Positions 9,946 through 23,791 of a DNA stretch of 64,000 nt are shown one piece after another. Where the stretch lies: the NCBI RefSeq assembly GCF_021531075.1, contig NZ_JADYTJ010000011.1, positions 1-64,000 of the forward strand, in the 5' to 3' direction. The stretch's first letter is position 1, and every line of letters starts with the position of its first letter. The notes under the pieces were generated by a model, which saw nothing but the letters and a program-made list of their open reading frames with translations, was not told the DNA's origin and made no database searches. Made by a program: the position numbers and the translations under genes. This stretch comes from Bacteroides caecigallinarum (GTDB taxonomy: Bacteria; Bacteroidota; Bacteroidia; Bacteroidales; Bacteroidaceae).

Positions 9946-11721
9946 TTATAAAGGTGCATTTTCATAAACATGTTCCAAAGTATATGACTCACTGTTGTCG
10001 AATATTCCACGCTTCATTACTTCAATAACTTCCAGTGCGTTATTAAGTATTTCTCCTGTAGCATGGTTGAATAATCCGGAACATTCTTTTCCTGCCGATG
10101 CACTGCCGTTATCCCAATAAAAAGGTGCCATACCATATTCTTTTGCTGCTTTACATAAATATTCCAGGTAGTATAAACGGAAAGCTTCCGAACGTTCGTT
10201 GCTTCTGTGTACACATCCTATTTCGCCTATATATGCAGGTATGCCGTTGTCTATGAATTTTGTTTTCATTCTATTGAGTTGGCTTTTCAGATATTCTTCA
10301 TCGCCCCAGTTTGGCTTTTTAGAAGAATCTCCTGTATGTCCCCATTCGGAGTATTCATCATTAAGTGTGAACTCATTTGGAGAATAGAAGTGGACAGCAA
10401 CCATTAATCGGTTATTGACTATATCTTTGGGTAAAACGAAATGTTCCACAGTAAGGTCTATGTTTGTTACATATCCCGGAACTCCTAAATAACGATTTGT
10501 GTTATTGCCACCTGTTGCACGTACTGCATCTACAAATACCTGATTCCATTCGTTAAGGACAGTATATTGTTTTCCTCCGTCAGTGAGATTTTCACCCCAT
10601 CCCCATCCTCCATCGTGGATTTCGTTCATTGATTCAAATACAAGGAAGTTCCCTTTATCTTTGAATTTATTTGCTATTTGTGTCCATATGGCAGTAATCT
10701 GTTCTTTGATAGAAGTATTTAATGTTTCATCTTTTGCTGCATCTTTAATGTTCAGCCAGTAATTGCTGTCAGCTCCGTCATGATGTATGTTTATGATGGC
10801 ATTTAATCCGGCACTTTCTGCATACCCCACTACTTCCGCTACTCGGTTAAGATATTCTGCATCAATAGTGTAGTTAGGAGCCTCACCTATATGTCCTAGC
10901 CATGTAACCGGTATTCTTACGGAAGTAAATCCTGTCGCTGCCAGTTGATCAAACAAAGCCTGTGTTGTAGGCTGGTTACCCCATGCTGTTTCTTCGGCAA
11001 TACCGTCATTATGTGCATCAAGCTGATTACCCAGATTCCATCCTAAACCTAAGCTGGTACATATTTCCATTGGAGTCTCTCCTGAAACAGTTGCCGGTTC
11101 GCCTGCTTCCTGTTTGACAGTTACTGTTTCTTTGATATTCCCTAATGTAAATGTTATATTCCCTGTTCTTTCCTGACCATGGTTTGCCGAAACATTAAAA
11201 TCCAGTTTGTAATCCTTCATCGCGCTTGATTTCGAGTCTGTAGTTTCAGTAATCCAGCTATTGTCTAAAGAATAAGAATATTCTCCATTTGTTGTGAGTT
11301 CAATGGTGAATGTTCCTCCCTGTGATGGTATTTGATACGATTTTTCTTTAACAATCAGTCCATAACCAGCTGTTTGTTCTACAACAATTTGTAAATTTTT
11401 AATGGAAGAGTTTATGGTTATAGTTGCAGTTCTGTTTTCTGTTTCTGAATTTTCAGAAACTTTTATCAGATATTTATCTGTTTGAGTTGATGTTGATTCT
11501 TCCTGTATGACTGTACACCATTCTTTATCAGATGAGATAGAGTAATTAATATTAGACTGTATGTATAATATCTCCTCTGATTCGTTTCTCGGGAATGATA
11601 TTTTTTCTTTTGAGACTTTTAGAAATGGGTCTTCAGTTTGTGCTTCTTCTCTACATGATGTTGGAAGGACATTGACTAGACATATTAGGAAATATAAAAA
11701 TATTGTATATAGTTTATTCAT
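9946..11721 (-). CDS. GH5 endo-glucanase lipoprotein with two BACON domains (probable endo-xyloglucanase)
   Basis: A 591-residue lipoprotein (Cys23 in PTSC) followed by REEAQTED. Acidic residues next to the lipid Cys fit a surface export signal. Two BACON-type Ig-like domains span about 32-116 and 121-206. The GH5 barrel starts near 215, with acid/base Glu367 in SMNEIHD and nucleophile Glu500 in YIGEIG; NIHHD at about 311 is also typical. BACON plus GH5, probably subfamily 4, is the layout of the surface endo-xyloglucanase of the B. ovatus xyloglucan locus. A terminator separates it from the SusC remnant upstream, so the gene needs its own start or read-through. Other GH5 endo-beta-glucanase specificities are possible. 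Confidence 0.9.
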   Translation of the reverse strand: MNKLYTIFLYFLICLVNVLPTSCREEAQTEDPFLKVSKEKISFPRNESEEILYIQSNINYSISSDKEWCTVIQEESTSTQTDKYLIKVSENSETENRTATITINSSIKNLQIVVEQTAGYGLIVKEKSYQIPSQGGTFTIELTTNGEYSYSLDNSWITETTDSKSSAMKDYKLDFNVSANHGQERTGNITFTLGNIKETVTVKQEAGEPATVSGETPMEICTSLGLGWNLGNQLDAHNDGIAEETAWGNQPTTQALFDQLAATGFTSVRIPVTWLGHIGEAPNYTIDAEYLNRVAEVVGYAESAGLNAIINIHHDGADSNYWLNIKDAAKDETLNTSIKEQITAIWTQIANKFKDKGNFLVFESMNEIHDGGWGWGENLTDGGKQYTVLNEWNQVFVDAVRATGGNNTNRYLGVPGYVTNIDLTVEHFVLPKDIVNNRLMVAVHFYSPNEFTLNDEYSEWGHTGDSSKKPNWGDEEYLKSQLNRMKTKFIDNGIPAYIGEIGCVHRSNERSEAFRLYYLEYLCKAAKEYGMAPFYWDNGSASAGKECSGLFNHATGEILNNALEVIEVMKRGIFDNSESYTLEHVYENAPL

Positions 11722-11742
11722 ACAAAAGATATTTTAGGTTAT

Positions 11743-11784
11743 AAAAAAAGACATGCATAATGCTAACAGTGCAACATGCATGTC
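11743..11784 (-). terminator. Intrinsic terminator after the SusC/tail remnant
   Basis: A 9-base perfect stem (GACATGCAT / ATGCATGTC) enclosing a 17-base loop is followed on the minus strand by seven T residues. It lies just after the stop of the fused remnant and probably ended the lost SusC-SusD operon. Confidence 0.75.
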
Positions 11785-11798
11785 CTATAATGATAGTT

Positions 11799-12309
11799 TT
11801 ATAATATTTTCAGACTATCTATTGTTACATTTACAGCTTCAGGATCTGCAATGTCACTAAACATTTCAAGAATATCAATAACAAATACTATTACACCGTT
11901 GTATTTTGCTTCTGGTTTCAATTTTATGGTATATGTACCGTTTCCTTTAATTTTTACATCGCTAGTTCCTTGATAATTAGGCCACCATCCATTAGCAGTA
12001 CATATGAGTGATGCATCATATTCTTTTGTTGCCGCATCAGATGTAAGAGAATACCAGTGTCTGGCCATTTTCTACTCCTAAAGAGTATTTTCCGTCAAAG
12101 TCTGTGATAGTTCCATTGGTAGTTCCTTTTACTAGAACACTAACACCGATTAATGGCATTTTGTCTGAAGCAGAAGTTACAACACCCGAAACTGTCAAGT
12201 TCTGAGAAGTAGCCTTTATTGCCATACAAGGCAAAAACAATAGCATAAAAACCATTGATAAGCTACATAAATGCAAATGAGTGCATTTTACTGATAAGTG
12301 TTTACTCAT
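11799..12309 (-). pseudogene. Deletion scar: SusC N-terminus joined out of frame to the tail of another surface protein
   Basis: From the ATG at 12309 about 90 codons encode a signal peptide and the start of a SusC-type TonB-dependent receptor: a CarboxypepD_reg domain with VSGVVTSASDKMPLIGVSV, GTTNGTITDFDGKYSL and LVFSYI. The frame then hits TGA at 12037-12039. From about 12042 another frame is open to 11799 and encodes a beta-rich C-terminal segment (ASLICTANGWWPNYQG, GTYTIKLKPEA, VNVTIDSLKIL) that is not SusC. A terminator follows. This is what remains if one deletion removed most of SusC, all of SusD and the front of a following gene, perhaps a surface glycan-binding protein. The tail's family was not identified. 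A short product of unknown use could still be made. Confidence 0.82.
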
Positions 12310-12357
12310 GGTACTTTTTTTAATTGTTAAAAAATTATGATTAGCTATAGTCAACAT

Positions 12358-12677
12358 GTTTCCTTCATGTTTTCGGTTGCAAAATAATTAAAAAGAAATG
12401 ATACAATGGGTACTGATTTGTTTCTGTTCTGTACATTGTTTGTTCTAGCCATATTTTATACTTATAATAATTCATTAATTCCTGAATTTCCTAACCTGGC
12501 ATAAGAATCTGATTTTCCGGATAATGCTTTTTTACAACATTGGCTTAAGCTTTATAGTTCTATTTGTTTCTAACAATGGTATAATATGTTTTTATATGTC
12601 TTTATATAACATCTTATGTATTTGATATAGACCCATTATTACTTAGATTTGTAAATAATTATTTTAAAGTATAATTT
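12358..12677. other. Intergenic region between the SusC remnant and GH3
   Basis: A 320-base AT-rich divergent region. It holds the GH3 promoter near its right end and presumably the old SusC promoter on the left. No further gene, hairpin or RNA was recognised. Confidence 0.6.
12621..12651 (+). promoter_or_regulatory. Bacteroides-type promoter of GH3
   Basis: TTTG at 12621-12624 and TAGATTTG at 12644-12651 are separated by exactly 19 bases, the canonical -33/-7 arrangement. The ATG follows 26 bases later. Confidence 0.75.
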
Positions 12678-14828
12678 ATGGGAACACATAAAAAATTTTT
12701 AGTAGCCGTGCTGTTTCTTTCGGCATTGGGAGTACACTCTCAGAACTTCTTTAATAATCATTCAGCAAATGAAGAACAACGGCTGGATGACTTAATTTCA
12801 AAAATGACACTTGATGAAAAGGTGGATGCTTTGGGAAATAACACACGCATTCCACGGCTTGGGATACAGGCATCAGGTAGTGTAGAAGGATTGCATGGTA
12901 TTGTATTGGGAGGACCAACTTACGGAGAAAGGGAGAATACGCCGACAACAGTTTTTCCCCAGGCCTATGGTCTTGGTGAGACTTGGGATACAGATTTATT
13001 GTACAGAGTAGCTACATATATAAGTACAGAGAACAGATATTTGTTTCAGAATGCGAAATACCGTAAAAGCGGACTGATTATGTGGACTCCTAATGTTGAT
13101 TTAGGCAGAGACCCACGTTGGGGACGTACAGAGGAGTGTTATGGTGAAGATGCCTTTCTTACTTCTTGTCTTGCAGTGGCTTTTATTAAGGGTATTCAAG
13201 GTGAACATCCAAAATATTGGAGAAACGCATCGTTGATGAAGCATTTCCTGTCTAACAGTAACGAATGTGGACGTACTTATTCTTCTTCTGATTATTCAGA
13301 CAAATTATTTAGAGAGTACTATTCCTATCCTTTTTATAAGGGTGTAACTGAGGGTGGTTCGCAAACATTGATGACAGCATATAATGCCTATAATGGAATT
13401 CCATGCATAATGCATCCTGTATTACGTGATGTAGTAATGGATGAGTGGGGACTTAAAGGAACCCTGCTTACTGATGGAGGTGCTTTCAAATTATTACTTA
13501 GTGCTCATAAAAAGTTTGACAACGATCGTGGAGCTGCCGCGGCAGCATGTATAAAGGCAGGAATCACAAAGTTCCTTGATGAGTATAAAGATGCTGTATA
13601 TGATGCCTTGAATCGTAAGCTGATTACTGAAAAAGATATAGATAAAGCCATAAGAGGAAATATGTGGATTTCTTTAAAGTTGGGTTTGCTTGACGGATCT
13701 CAGGATAATCCGTATTCAGGTATAGGAGTAACAGATACAGTAGCTCCATGGAATAAGCCGAAAACTAAAGAACTGGTACGTGAGGCAACACGTAAATCGG
13801 TTGTATTGCTCAAAAATAAGAACAATCTATTACCTCTGGATAAGAAAAAAATAAAGAAGATAGCTGTTATAGGAAGGCGTGCGTCTGAAGTATTGCAAGA
13901 CTGGTACTCAGGAAAACCATTTTATACCGTCAGTGTTATTGATGCCATTAAGGAAGAGGCTGGAAATAGTATTGAGGTGAAATATGTTGAGAGTAATAAG
14001 ATGGATAGTGCAAGAAGTGTTGCCGCTTGGGCTGATGTTGCGATAGTTTGTGTGGGAAATCATCCTACTTGCAATGCAGGATGGGAACAGGCTCCTGTTA
14101 TAGGCGAAGGAAAAGAAGCTGTTGACCGGCAGTCTATACAGTTGGATCAGGAAGAACTTATGTTGCAGGTAAATAAGGTTAATCCCAATACAGTTGGCGT
14201 GTTGATAAGCAGTTTCCCTTATGCTATAAATAAAGCAGATAAGCAGTTGCCTGCTCTTGTTCATCTGACTAATTGTAGCCAGGAACTTGGGCATGCTGTT
14301 ACAGATGTATTGTTTGGACGATATAATCCTGCAGGAAGACTTACTCAAACATGGGTAAAGGATATAAATGATTTGCCGCATATGATGGATTATGATATAA
14401 CTAAGGGACGTACTTACATGTATTTTGAAAAGGAACCTCTTTATCCGTTTGGCTATGGGCTGAGTTATACGGATTTTGAATATTCCAAGGTTGTGGTTTC
14501 CGATTATGAGATTTCAAAAGGTGATACTTTAAAGGTGAGTTTCAGTTTGAAAAATACAGGGAAGTTTGATGGTGAAGAAGTCGTTCAGCTTTATGTATCT
14601 CCACATAAACGATTATCCGGAGAACCAATAAAACAGCTCAAGGCATTCAAGCGTGTATTCGTTCGTAAAGGAGAAACGGTTAGGGTAGAGCTTGAGGTTC
14701 CTTATTCTGAGTTGCAAATCTGGGATGAAACACAGGATAGATTTGTTCTTCCAAACATAAAAAGAAAAATTGGAATAGGGGCATCTTCTGATGATATACG
14801 GCTTAATGCTGTTTTCAGGACTTTGTAG
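12678..14828 (+). CDS. GH3 family glycoside hydrolase with C-terminal FnIII-like domain
   Basis: A 716-residue periplasmic GH3 enzyme with a signal peptide ending near HSQ22. The (beta/alpha)8 domain carries LGRDPRWGR (about 142-150), MKHF and the likely nucleophile Asp266 in LLTDGG. The alpha/beta sandwich and a C-terminal fibronectin-like domain (VVQLYVSP, about 600-700) follow. TDG instead of the common SDW places it nearer to xylosidase- or arabinosidase-like GH3 members than to typical cellobiases. In this locus it may act on beta-linked glucose or on pentose residues. It is separated by 137 bases from GH43, which has its own candidate promoter. Confidence 0.85.
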   Translation: MGTHKKFLVAVLFLSALGVHSQNFFNNHSANEEQRLDDLISKMTLDEKVDALGNNTRIPRLGIQASGSVEGLHGIVLGGPTYGERENTPTTVFPQAYGLGETWDTDLLYRVATYISTENRYLFQNAKYRKSGLIMWTPNVDLGRDPRWGRTEECYGEDAFLTSCLAVAFIKGIQGEHPKYWRNASLMKHFLSNSNECGRTYSSSDYSDKLFREYYSYPFYKGVTEGGSQTLMTAYNAYNGIPCIMHPVLRDVVMDEWGLKGTLLTDGGAFKLLLSAHKKFDNDRGAAAAACIKAGITKFLDEYKDAVYDALNRKLITEKDIDKAIRGNMWISLKLGLLDGSQDNPYSGIGVTDTVAPWNKPKTKELVREATRKSVVLLKNKNNLLPLDKKKIKKIAVIGRRASEVLQDWYSGKPFYTVSVIDAIKEEAGNSIEVKYVESNKMDSARSVAAWADVAIVCVGNHPTCNAGWEQAPVIGEGKEAVDRQSIQLDQEELMLQVNKVNPNTVGVLISSFPYAINKADKQLPALVHLTNCSQELGHAVTDVLFGRYNPAGRLTQTWVKDINDLPHMMDYDITKGRTYMYFEKEPLYPFGYGLSYTDFEYSKVVVSDYEISKGDTLKVSFSLKNTGKFDGEEVVQLYVSPHKRLSGEPIKQLKAFKRVFVRKGETVRVELEVPYSELQIWDETQDRFVLPNIKRKIGIGASSDDIRLNAVFRTL

Positions 14829-14926
14829 TGAATATATATTGTTATTTATCATTTAGTACCCTCATTATAAACATTTCGCATATTCTAATAGAGGCAAAAG
14901 GTGATATTATAATTGTTTTTATCTAG

Positions 14927-14934
14927 TATATTTG
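14927..14934 (+). promoter_or_regulatory. Candidate -7 element of the GH43-GH95-GH3 operon
   Basis: TATATTTG matches TAnnTTTG and lies 31 bases before the GH43 ATG. There is no clear TTTG at -33. Confidence 0.45.
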
Positions 14935-14959
14935 CAGTAGTAAATACTATTAACTTTAA

Positions 14960-19539
<4,580 letters not shown>

Positions 19540-19541
19540 CT

Positions 19542-21893
19542 ATGAATCAACTAAAGAACCTGTTTATCGCCTCTGCTTTATGCGTAGGCGTGAGTTCGTG
19601 CAGCGGACCGGAGAAAAAAGTTCCTGCTGCCATCCCATCAGATCCTGAGATTGAAGCCAACATAAAGGAATGGCTTGGCAAGATGACCTTGGAAGAAAAG
19701 ATAGGTCAGATGTGTGAAATAACAATAGATGTGGTAAGCGATTTTGAGGAAAGCAAGAAACACGGCTTTGTGCTTAATCCTGCTATGCTCGACACGGTAA
19801 TAGGGAAATATAAGGTAGGTTCACTCCTTAATGTCCCTTTGAGTATCGCACAGACCAAGGAGAAATGGGCCGAGGCAATAAAGCAGATTCAGGACATTTC
19901 CATGAAGGAAATAGGAATCCCTTGTATATATGGTGTCGATCAGATACATGGAACGACTTATACTCTAGGCGGTACCATGTTCCCACAAGGTATAAACATG
20001 GCTTCTTCTTTTAACCGTGACCTTGTCCGTAAGGGAGCAGAAATTTCTGCCTACGAGACCAAGGCCGGATGTATTCCATGGACATATGCTCCTGTCGTTG
20101 ATTTGGGCCGTGACCCACGCTGGTCTCGTATGTGGGAGAACTACGGTGAGGACTGCTATGTAAATGCCGAGATGGGTAAGGCAGCCGTTGCCGGTTTTCA
20201 GGGTGAAGACCCAAATCATATCGGCGAGTATAATGTCGCAGCCTGTATGAAACACTATATGGGTTACGGTGTTCCTGTTTCCGGTAAGGACCGTACTCCT
20301 TCTTCAATATCCCGTAGTGACATGCGCGAGAAGCATTTTGCTCCTTTCCTTGCCGCAGTTCGTAACGGTGCATTGAGCGTAATGGTGAATTCCGGTGTTG
20401 ACAACGGTATGCCTTTCCATGCCAACCGTGAGTTCCTGACAGAATGGCTGAAAGAAGACTTAAACTGGGACGGTATGGTTGTAACCGACTGGGCCGATAT
20501 CAACAATCTCTGTACCCGCGACCATATAGCCGCTACTAAGAAAGAAGCCATAAAGATAGCGATCAATGCCGGAATAGACATGTCCATGGTTCCATATGAG
20601 GTAAGTTTCTGCACTTATCTGAAAGAACTGGTAGAAGAGGGTGAGGTTCCAATGAGCAGAATAGACGATGCCGTATCTCGTGTCCTTCGTCTCAAATACC
20701 GTTTGGGCTTGTTTGAAAATCCATATTGGGATATCAATAAGTATGACAAATTCGGTTCAGCAGAATTCGCTGCAGTAGCCCTTCAGGCAGCCGAGGAATC
20801 TGAAGTCCTTTTGAAGAACGAGAATAATGTCCTTCCAATAAAGAAAGGAAAGAAGATACTTCTGACCGGTCCAAATGCAAATTCGATGCGTTGTCTCAAT
20901 GGCGGATGGTCATACAGCTGGCAGGGACACCGTGCCGACGAGTGTGCACAGGCATATAATACTATATACGAAGCATTGTGCAACAAGTATGGCAAGGAGA
21001 ATATCATTTATGAGCCTGGTGTCACATATGCCCCATATAAGAATGACAACTGGTGGGAGGAGAACACTCCGGAAATAGGTAAGGCCGTATCAGCAGCTTC
21101 GCGTGCCGATGTTATAGTTGCATGTATAGGTGAGAACTCCTATTGCGAGACCCCTGGAAATCTTACAGATCTAACATTGTCAGAAAACCAGCGTAATCTT
21201 GTTAAGGCACTGTCAAAGACCGGCAAGCCTATAGTGTTGGTATTGAATCAGGGCCGCCCACGTATCATAAACGATATAGAGCCTTTGGCCCAGGGAGTAA
21301 TCAACGTGATGCTTCCAAGCAACTATGGTGGCGACGCCTTGGCTAACCTTATGTGCGGTGATGCCAACTTCAGTGCCAAGATGCCATTCACATATCCTAA
21401 ATATATCAATGCCATAGCTACCTATGATTACAAGCCTTGTGAGAATATGGGTCAGATGGGCGGTAACTATAACTATGATTCAGTGATGGATGTCCAGTGG
21501 CCGTTCGGTTTCGGTTTGAGCTATACAACATACAGCTATGATAATCTCCGTGCAGACAAGACTTCGTTTACATCCGATGATGAAATAACCGTTTCAGTAG
21601 ATGTGACGAATACCGGAAGTGTCGCAGGTAAAGAGGCTGTTCTTCTGTATTCAAAAGATATGGTTGCCAGCAGTACTCCAGACAATATCCGTTTGCGTAA
21701 CTTTGATAAGATATCCTTGCAGCCAGGTGAGACGAAGACCGTAATCATGAAGATAAAGGGAAGTGATCTGGCCTTTGTAGGTTATGACGGCAAGTGGCGT
21801 CTGGAGAAAGGTGACTTCAAGCTTAAATGTGGCGATAAGTGGATTGATTTAAGCTGTTCTGAAACAAAGGTCTGGGAAACTCCTAATAAATAA
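19542..21893 (+). CDS. GH3 beta-glucosidase lipoprotein
   Basis: A 783-residue GH3 enzyme anchored through Cys20 (VSSC). After the lipid Cys comes SGPEKK, without an acidic cluster, so it probably faces the periplasm. The barrel domain has [15 protein letters not shown] and nucleophile Asp316 in VVTDWADI. The sandwich domain and a C-terminal FnIII-like domain follow. It resembles the GH3 beta-glucosidases that finish xyloglucan oligosaccharides after the side chains are gone. It is the last gene of GH43-GH95-GH3. By eye its codons end in C more often (gcc, ggc, gac) than those of the two preceding genes, which could mean stronger expression or another origin. Confidence 0.9.
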   Translation: MNQLKNLFIASALCVGVSSCSGPEKKVPAAIPSDPEIEANIKEWLGKMTLEEKIGQMCEITIDVVSDFEESKKHGFVLNPAMLDTVIGKYKVGSLLNVPLSIAQTKEKWAEAIKQIQDISMKEIGIPCIYGVDQIHGTTYTLGGTMFPQGINMASSFNRDLVRKGAEISAYETKAGCIPWTYAPVVDLGRDPRWSRMWENYGEDCYVNAEMGKAAVAGFQGEDPNHIGEYNVAACMKHYMGYGVPVSGKDRTPSSISRSDMREKHFAPFLAAVRNGALSVMVNSGVDNGMPFHANREFLTEWLKEDLNWDGMVVTDWADINNLCTRDHIAATKKEAIKIAINAGIDMSMVPYEVSFCTYLKELVEEGEVPMSRIDDAVSRVLRLKYRLGLFENPYWDINKYDKFGSAEFAAVALQAAEESEVLLKNENNVLPIKKGKKILLTGPNANSMRCLNGGWSYSWQGHRADECAQAYNTIYEALCNKYGKENIIYEPGVTYAPYKNDNWWEENTPEIGKAVSAASRADVIVACIGENSYCETPGNLTDLTLSENQRNLVKALSKTGKPIVLVLNQGRPRIINDIEPLAQGVINVMLPSNYGGDALANLMCGDANFSAKMPFTYPKYINAIATYDYKPCENMGQMGGNYNYDSVMDVQWPFGFGLSYTTYSYDNLRADKTSFTSDDEITVSVDVTNTGSVAGKEAVLLYSKDMVASSTPDNIRLRNFDKISLQPGETKTVIMKIKGSDLAFVGYDGKWRLEKGDFKLKCGDKWIDLSCSETKVWETPNK

Positions 21894-21896
21894 TTG

Positions 21897-21925
21897 AAAA
21901 AACTCCAGCATTGCTGGAGTTTTTT
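21897..21925. terminator. Bidirectional terminator between GH3 and miaB
   Basis: The hairpin CTCCAGC / GCTGGAG with a 3-base loop is flanked by A6 and T8. It serves GH3 from the left and miaB, which ends at 21926 on the other strand. Confidence 0.9.
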
Positions 21926-23299
21926 TTATTCTGTCACCTCAACTCCCTTAAGAGTAGCCGAGCTTGATTCTGTAATCTTTACTTTTACAAAGTCACCTAT
22001 ACGGTGTGAACCTCTGTCGAATACTACGACTTTGTTCTGTTCCGTGCGACCGAACAATTGTTCTTTTGAGCGTTTTGATACGCCTTCTGCAAGAACTTCG
22101 AATGTTTTTCCTACATCCTTTGCGTTGCTTTCAGCTGACAGCTGGTTCTGCAGTTCTATCATTTCGTTCAGACGTCGTATCTTGATTTCCTCAGGTACGT
22201 CGTCAGGAAGGTGTTTCGATGCGTATGTACCTGGTCTTTCGGAATACTTGAACATGAATGCCGAGTCGTATGTACATTCGCACATAAGCGACAGTGACAT
22301 CTGATGGTCTTCTTCCGTTTCGCTGTGGAATCCTGAGAATATGTCTGTGCTGAGTCCGCAGTCAGGGATGATGCGGCGTATAGCCTCTACTCTTTCCAGA
22401 TACCATTCGCGTGTATATTTTCTGTTCATCAGTTTCAGTATGCGCGAACTTCCGCTCTGTACAGGCAGGTGGATATGCTTGCATACGTTTGGCACTTCTG
22501 CTATGACATGAAGTGTTTCGTCGCTCATATCCTTAGGATGTGATGTCGTGAAACGAACCCTCATTCCCGGCACAGCTTCTGCCACTATACGTAGGAGCAT
22601 AGGGAATGTAACAGTTTCTCCGTCTTTTTCAAAACAGTATGAATTTACGTTCTGTCCCAGTAGGGTTACTTCCTTGTAGCCTTTCTTTTCAAGGTCGTGA
22701 ACCTCATTCAGGATACTTTCCACGTCGCGGCTTCTTTCGCGTCCTCTTGTGTAAGGAACGATACAGTAATGGCAGAAGTTGTTACATCCACGCATGATTG
22801 ACACAAATCCTGAAATGTGGTTACCACAGATGCGCGAAGGAATGACATCACGATAAGTTTCTGTAGTCGACAGCTCTACATTGATTGCTTTCTCTCCTGC
22901 TTCTACCGATGCTATAAGTTCCGGTAGGGTAAGGTATGCATCAGGACCTGCCACAAGGTCTACATGGTGGTTTTCTATCAGGTCTTCTTTCACACGTTCT
23001 GCCATACAGCCCAATACACCTACTATCAGGTTTTTCCTTTTCTTTCTCAGAGAATGGAAGAATTCCAGACGGTTCAGAATTTTCTGTTCCGCATTGTCTC
23101 TGATAGAACACGTGTTCATAAACACTGCATCAGCTTCCTCAAGGGTTTCGCATGGAGAGTAGCCTGCCATCTGCATGATGGATGCTATTACTTCACTGTC
23201 TGCCACATTCATCTGGCATCCGTAAGTCTCGATGAACAGTTTTTTGCTGTCATGTTCAGTTGCAGATTTTAAGTCTGCTCCTGTTGATTCATTTGTCAT
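21926..23299 (-). CDS. miaB: tRNA-2-methylthio-N6-dimethylallyladenosine synthase MiaB
   Basis: A 457-residue radical-SAM methylthiotransferase that converts i6A37 of tRNAs reading UNN codons to ms2i6A37. The N-terminal UPF0004 domain carries cluster cysteines Cys28 (YGCQMN), Cys64 (NTCSIR) and Cys98 (LGCMAE). The radical-SAM motif is Cys172/176/179 in RGCNNFCHYC, followed by RGRERSR. A TRAM domain ends the protein (about 390-455). Length and motifs are normal. The gene stands alone, convergent to GH3 and divergent from the CoA-transferase gene. Confidence 0.96.
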   Translation of the reverse strand: MTNESTGADLKSATEHDSKKLFIETYGCQMNVADSEVIASIMQMAGYSPCETLEEADAVFMNTCSIRDNAEQKILNRLEFFHSLRKKRKNLIVGVLGCMAERVKEDLIENHHVDLVAGPDAYLTLPELIASVEAGEKAINVELSTTETYRDVIPSRICGNHISGFVSIMRGCNNFCHYCIVPYTRGRERSRDVESILNEVHDLEKKGYKEVTLLGQNVNSYCFEKDGETVTFPMLLRIVAEAVPGMRVRFTTSHPKDMSDETLHVIAEVPNVCKHIHLPVQSGSSRILKLMNRKYTREWYLERVEAIRRIIPDCGLSTDIFSGFHSETEEDHQMSLSLMCECTYDSAFMFKYSERPGTYASKHLPDDVPEEIKIRRLNEMIELQNQLSAESNAKDVGKTFEVLAEGVSKRSKEQLFGRTEQNKVVVFDRGSHRIGDFVKVKITESSSATLKGVEVTE

Positions 23300-23329
23300 A
23301 ATTGATTGATTTATTGATTAAAATTTTTG

Positions 23330-23337
23330 CAAAGATA
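23330..23337 (-). promoter_or_regulatory. Candidate -7 element of miaB
   Basis: Minus strand TATCTTTG (TAnnTTTG) about 30 bases before the miaB ATG, the same octamer as before leuS and the epimerase gene. Confidence 0.55.
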
Positions 23338-23427
23338 CCGGTTTTATTTATATTTACAGTAAACGTACATAATATATTTTATATCGGGAAATTACTCAAT
23401 TTTCAGGACGTTTACGAATAGGAAATA

Positions 23428-23493
23428 AAACTTGCCCGCATTCAATCTTAAACTTGCCCGCGTTTTACCTTAAATTTGCCCGTGTTTTTTTAC
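23428..23493. repeat. Three direct repeats with a 22-base period
   Basis: Units start at 23428, 23450 and 23472. Each begins AAACTTGCCCG (AAATTTGCCCG in the third) and most continue with a T-rich half ending in CTT. They abut without spacers, so this is not CRISPR. About two helix turns per unit would put repeated sites on one DNA face. Confidence 0.75.
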
Positions 23494-23700
23494 GGATTTG
23501 AAGAAGGAAAAGTCTGTACATCAGCGGTCAAACTGTCAACACCTTTTTAATGGTTCTTTCAACAAAGAATCACACTGCATAATGCTCTATATCGGCATAC
23601 TAAGGATTAGTTCCACGTTCTGAAGACCGAAATATAACAGTTTGAATGAGCAAATTGTTAAAAGAATATGTTTTTTATCATAAATTTGTAACAGAAAGTA

Positions 23701-23729
23701 TTGGATTTGATGTTTTTTTTCTAAATTTG
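23701..23729 (+). promoter_or_regulatory. Candidate promoter of the CoA-transferase gene
   Basis: TTG at 23701-23703 and TAAATTTG at 23722-23729 are 18 bases apart. Another TAAATTTG lies at about 23681. The ATG is at 23792. Confidence 0.4.
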
Positions 23730-23791
23730 GAGAGTCTCAGAAAACTTACTAAGTTTCGAATATATACAAATAACTTTAAAAACACAATATC

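Larger units (their letters stand above)
23300..23791. other. Divergent intergenic region with 22-base repeats
   Basis: 492 bases between miaB and the CoA-transferase gene. It holds the miaB promoter, three 22-base repeats and the CoA-transferase promoter. The stretch at about 23500-23640 shows no recognisable gene or RNA. Confidence 0.6.

Noticed and set aside
12037-12357. A small intact TonB-linked regulatory protein
   Set aside because: The sequence stops right after LVFSYI, where SusC proteins always continue, and the next segment belongs to another protein, so a deletion remnant is more likely.
12678-14828. Inactive GH3 because of TDG instead of SDW
   Set aside because: The nucleophile Asp is still present and other GH3 members have this variation; no other key loss is visible.
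23428-23493. CRISPR array
   Set aside because: Repeats abut directly with no unique spacers, and no cas gene is in the window.
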